Assembly: GCF_009910675.1 (NCBI RefSeq)
Contig: NZ_RSEJ01000031.1
Coordinates: 45,652 to 109,651, forward strand
Origin: Photobacterium alginatilyticum
Lineage (GTDB): Bacteria > Pseudomonadota > Gammaproteobacteria > Enterobacterales > Vibrionaceae
Reading direction: 5' to 3'
Length of the DNA: 64,000 nt
The notes below the pieces were generated by a model that was given only the letters and a program-made list of their open reading frames with translations, was not told the origin of the DNA and did no database searches. The position numbers and the translations under genes are program-made. Of this stretch, positions 63,875-64,000 are shown in pieces (the first letter of the stretch is position 1; every line of letters begins with the position of its first letter).

Positions 63875-64000
63875 TGGCCACCTGATTAGAGGTGATATCA
63901 TCACCTCGGAAGTTAACAGGTGACACAATGACAAAACGTAGTAGAAGAACATTTAGCCCCGAGTTTAAACTTGAAGCCGCACAGTTAGTTCTTGACCAAG
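63875..64000 (+). mobile_element. Left end of an IS3-family insertion sequence
   Basis: The sequence tggccacctgattagagg starting at 63875 looks like the terminal inverted repeat of IS3-family elements. A gaggtgat/atcacctc palindrome (63890-63908) and the orfA start follow. The element runs out of the window, so its length and the target duplication cannot be seen. Confidence 0.75.
63928..64000 (+). CDS. IS3-family transposase OrfA (3' partial)
   Basis: The visible 24 residues (MTKRSRRTFSPEFKLEAAQL and four more) are the standard N-terminus of IS3-family OrfA, the helix-turn-helix part that precedes the frameshifted OrfB integrase. The gene continues beyond the window. Confidence 0.85.
   Translation, partial: MTKRSRRTFSPEFKLEAAQLVLDQ

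Noticed and set aside
1..64000. CRISPR arrays, tRNA and rRNA genes
   Set aside because: No regularly spaced direct repeats and no cloverleaf or rRNA sequence were seen on either strand.

Overview
The window looks like chromosome 1 of a member of the Vibrionaceae, close to the replication terminus. I cannot settle the genus; Photobacterium, Enterovibrio or Grimontia-like are all possible. The gene order rlmKL-uup-rmf-fabA-lonH-matP, with zapC-pyrD nearby, is the terminus-proximal order known from E. coli and vibrios. DUF3634, DUF3466 and DUF2835 genes are typical marine gammaproteobacterial companions. Three perfect matches to the matS consensus (8830, 15574, 57548) and the matP gene itself place the window in the Ter macrodomain.

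Layout. (1) 1-5267: the right part of an integrated filamentous (inovirus) prophage. It holds a DUF2523 minor coat protein (5' end outside the window), a Zot-type assembly ATPase, a small membrane protein, a hairpin-rich intergenic region, two AT-rich cargo genes (a PLD-type protein and an unknown membrane protein) and an oppositely oriented regulator. It ends in a dif-like Xer site, so it sits where CTX-type phages sit in V. cholerae. (2) 5274-6352: an ISNCY-like element whose transposase lacks its C-terminus. (3) 6717-12310: accessory and small genes (BCCT transporter, YodC-like protein, receiver-only response regulator, PilZ protein, hotdog thioesterase, PPC-domain protein, DUF3634). (4) 12402-26040: conserved housekeeping block matP, lonH, fabA, GNAT, rmf, then DUF3466/uup/glutaredoxin-like/rlmKL as one operon, a 1.1 kb noncoding stretch, zapC and pyrD. 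(5) 26298-36187: NAD-glutamate dehydrogenase, DUF2835, pepN and pncB. (6) 36278-47811: an unknown exported protein, prc-proQ, msrC (fRMsr), an ABC exporter, letA-letB and rsmF. (7) 48356-56324: azoR, a lytic transglycosylase, a MipA/OmpV porin, a gingipain-family (C25) secreted protease, an unknown gene, a candidate sRNA and a CMD-family gene. (8) 56470-63872: an eight-gene, single-strand periplasmic electron-transfer and copper-handling operon (porin, PCuAC, NapC/NirT tetraheme cytochrome, diheme cytochrome-Lcl fusion, beta-propeller, SCO1, TlpA-like thioredoxin, monoheme cytochrome c), read divergently from a LysR regulator. (9) 63875-64000: the left end of an IS3-family element.

The most interesting candidate system is region 8. 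Quinol electrons could enter through the tetraheme NapC homologue and pass to the diheme-Lcl protein and the small cytochrome c. PCuAC, SCO1 and the TlpA-like protein would deliver copper or reduce cysteines for a periplasmic metalloprotein. No known terminal reductase is encoded, so the catalytic subunit, perhaps the propeller or the Lcl fusion, is unidentified. A perfect 10-bp inverted repeat between the LysR gene and the operon is a likely operator. Second in interest are the prophage cargo genes and the Xer attachment site. All homology statements come from reading the sequence and remembered family features; no database search was run.
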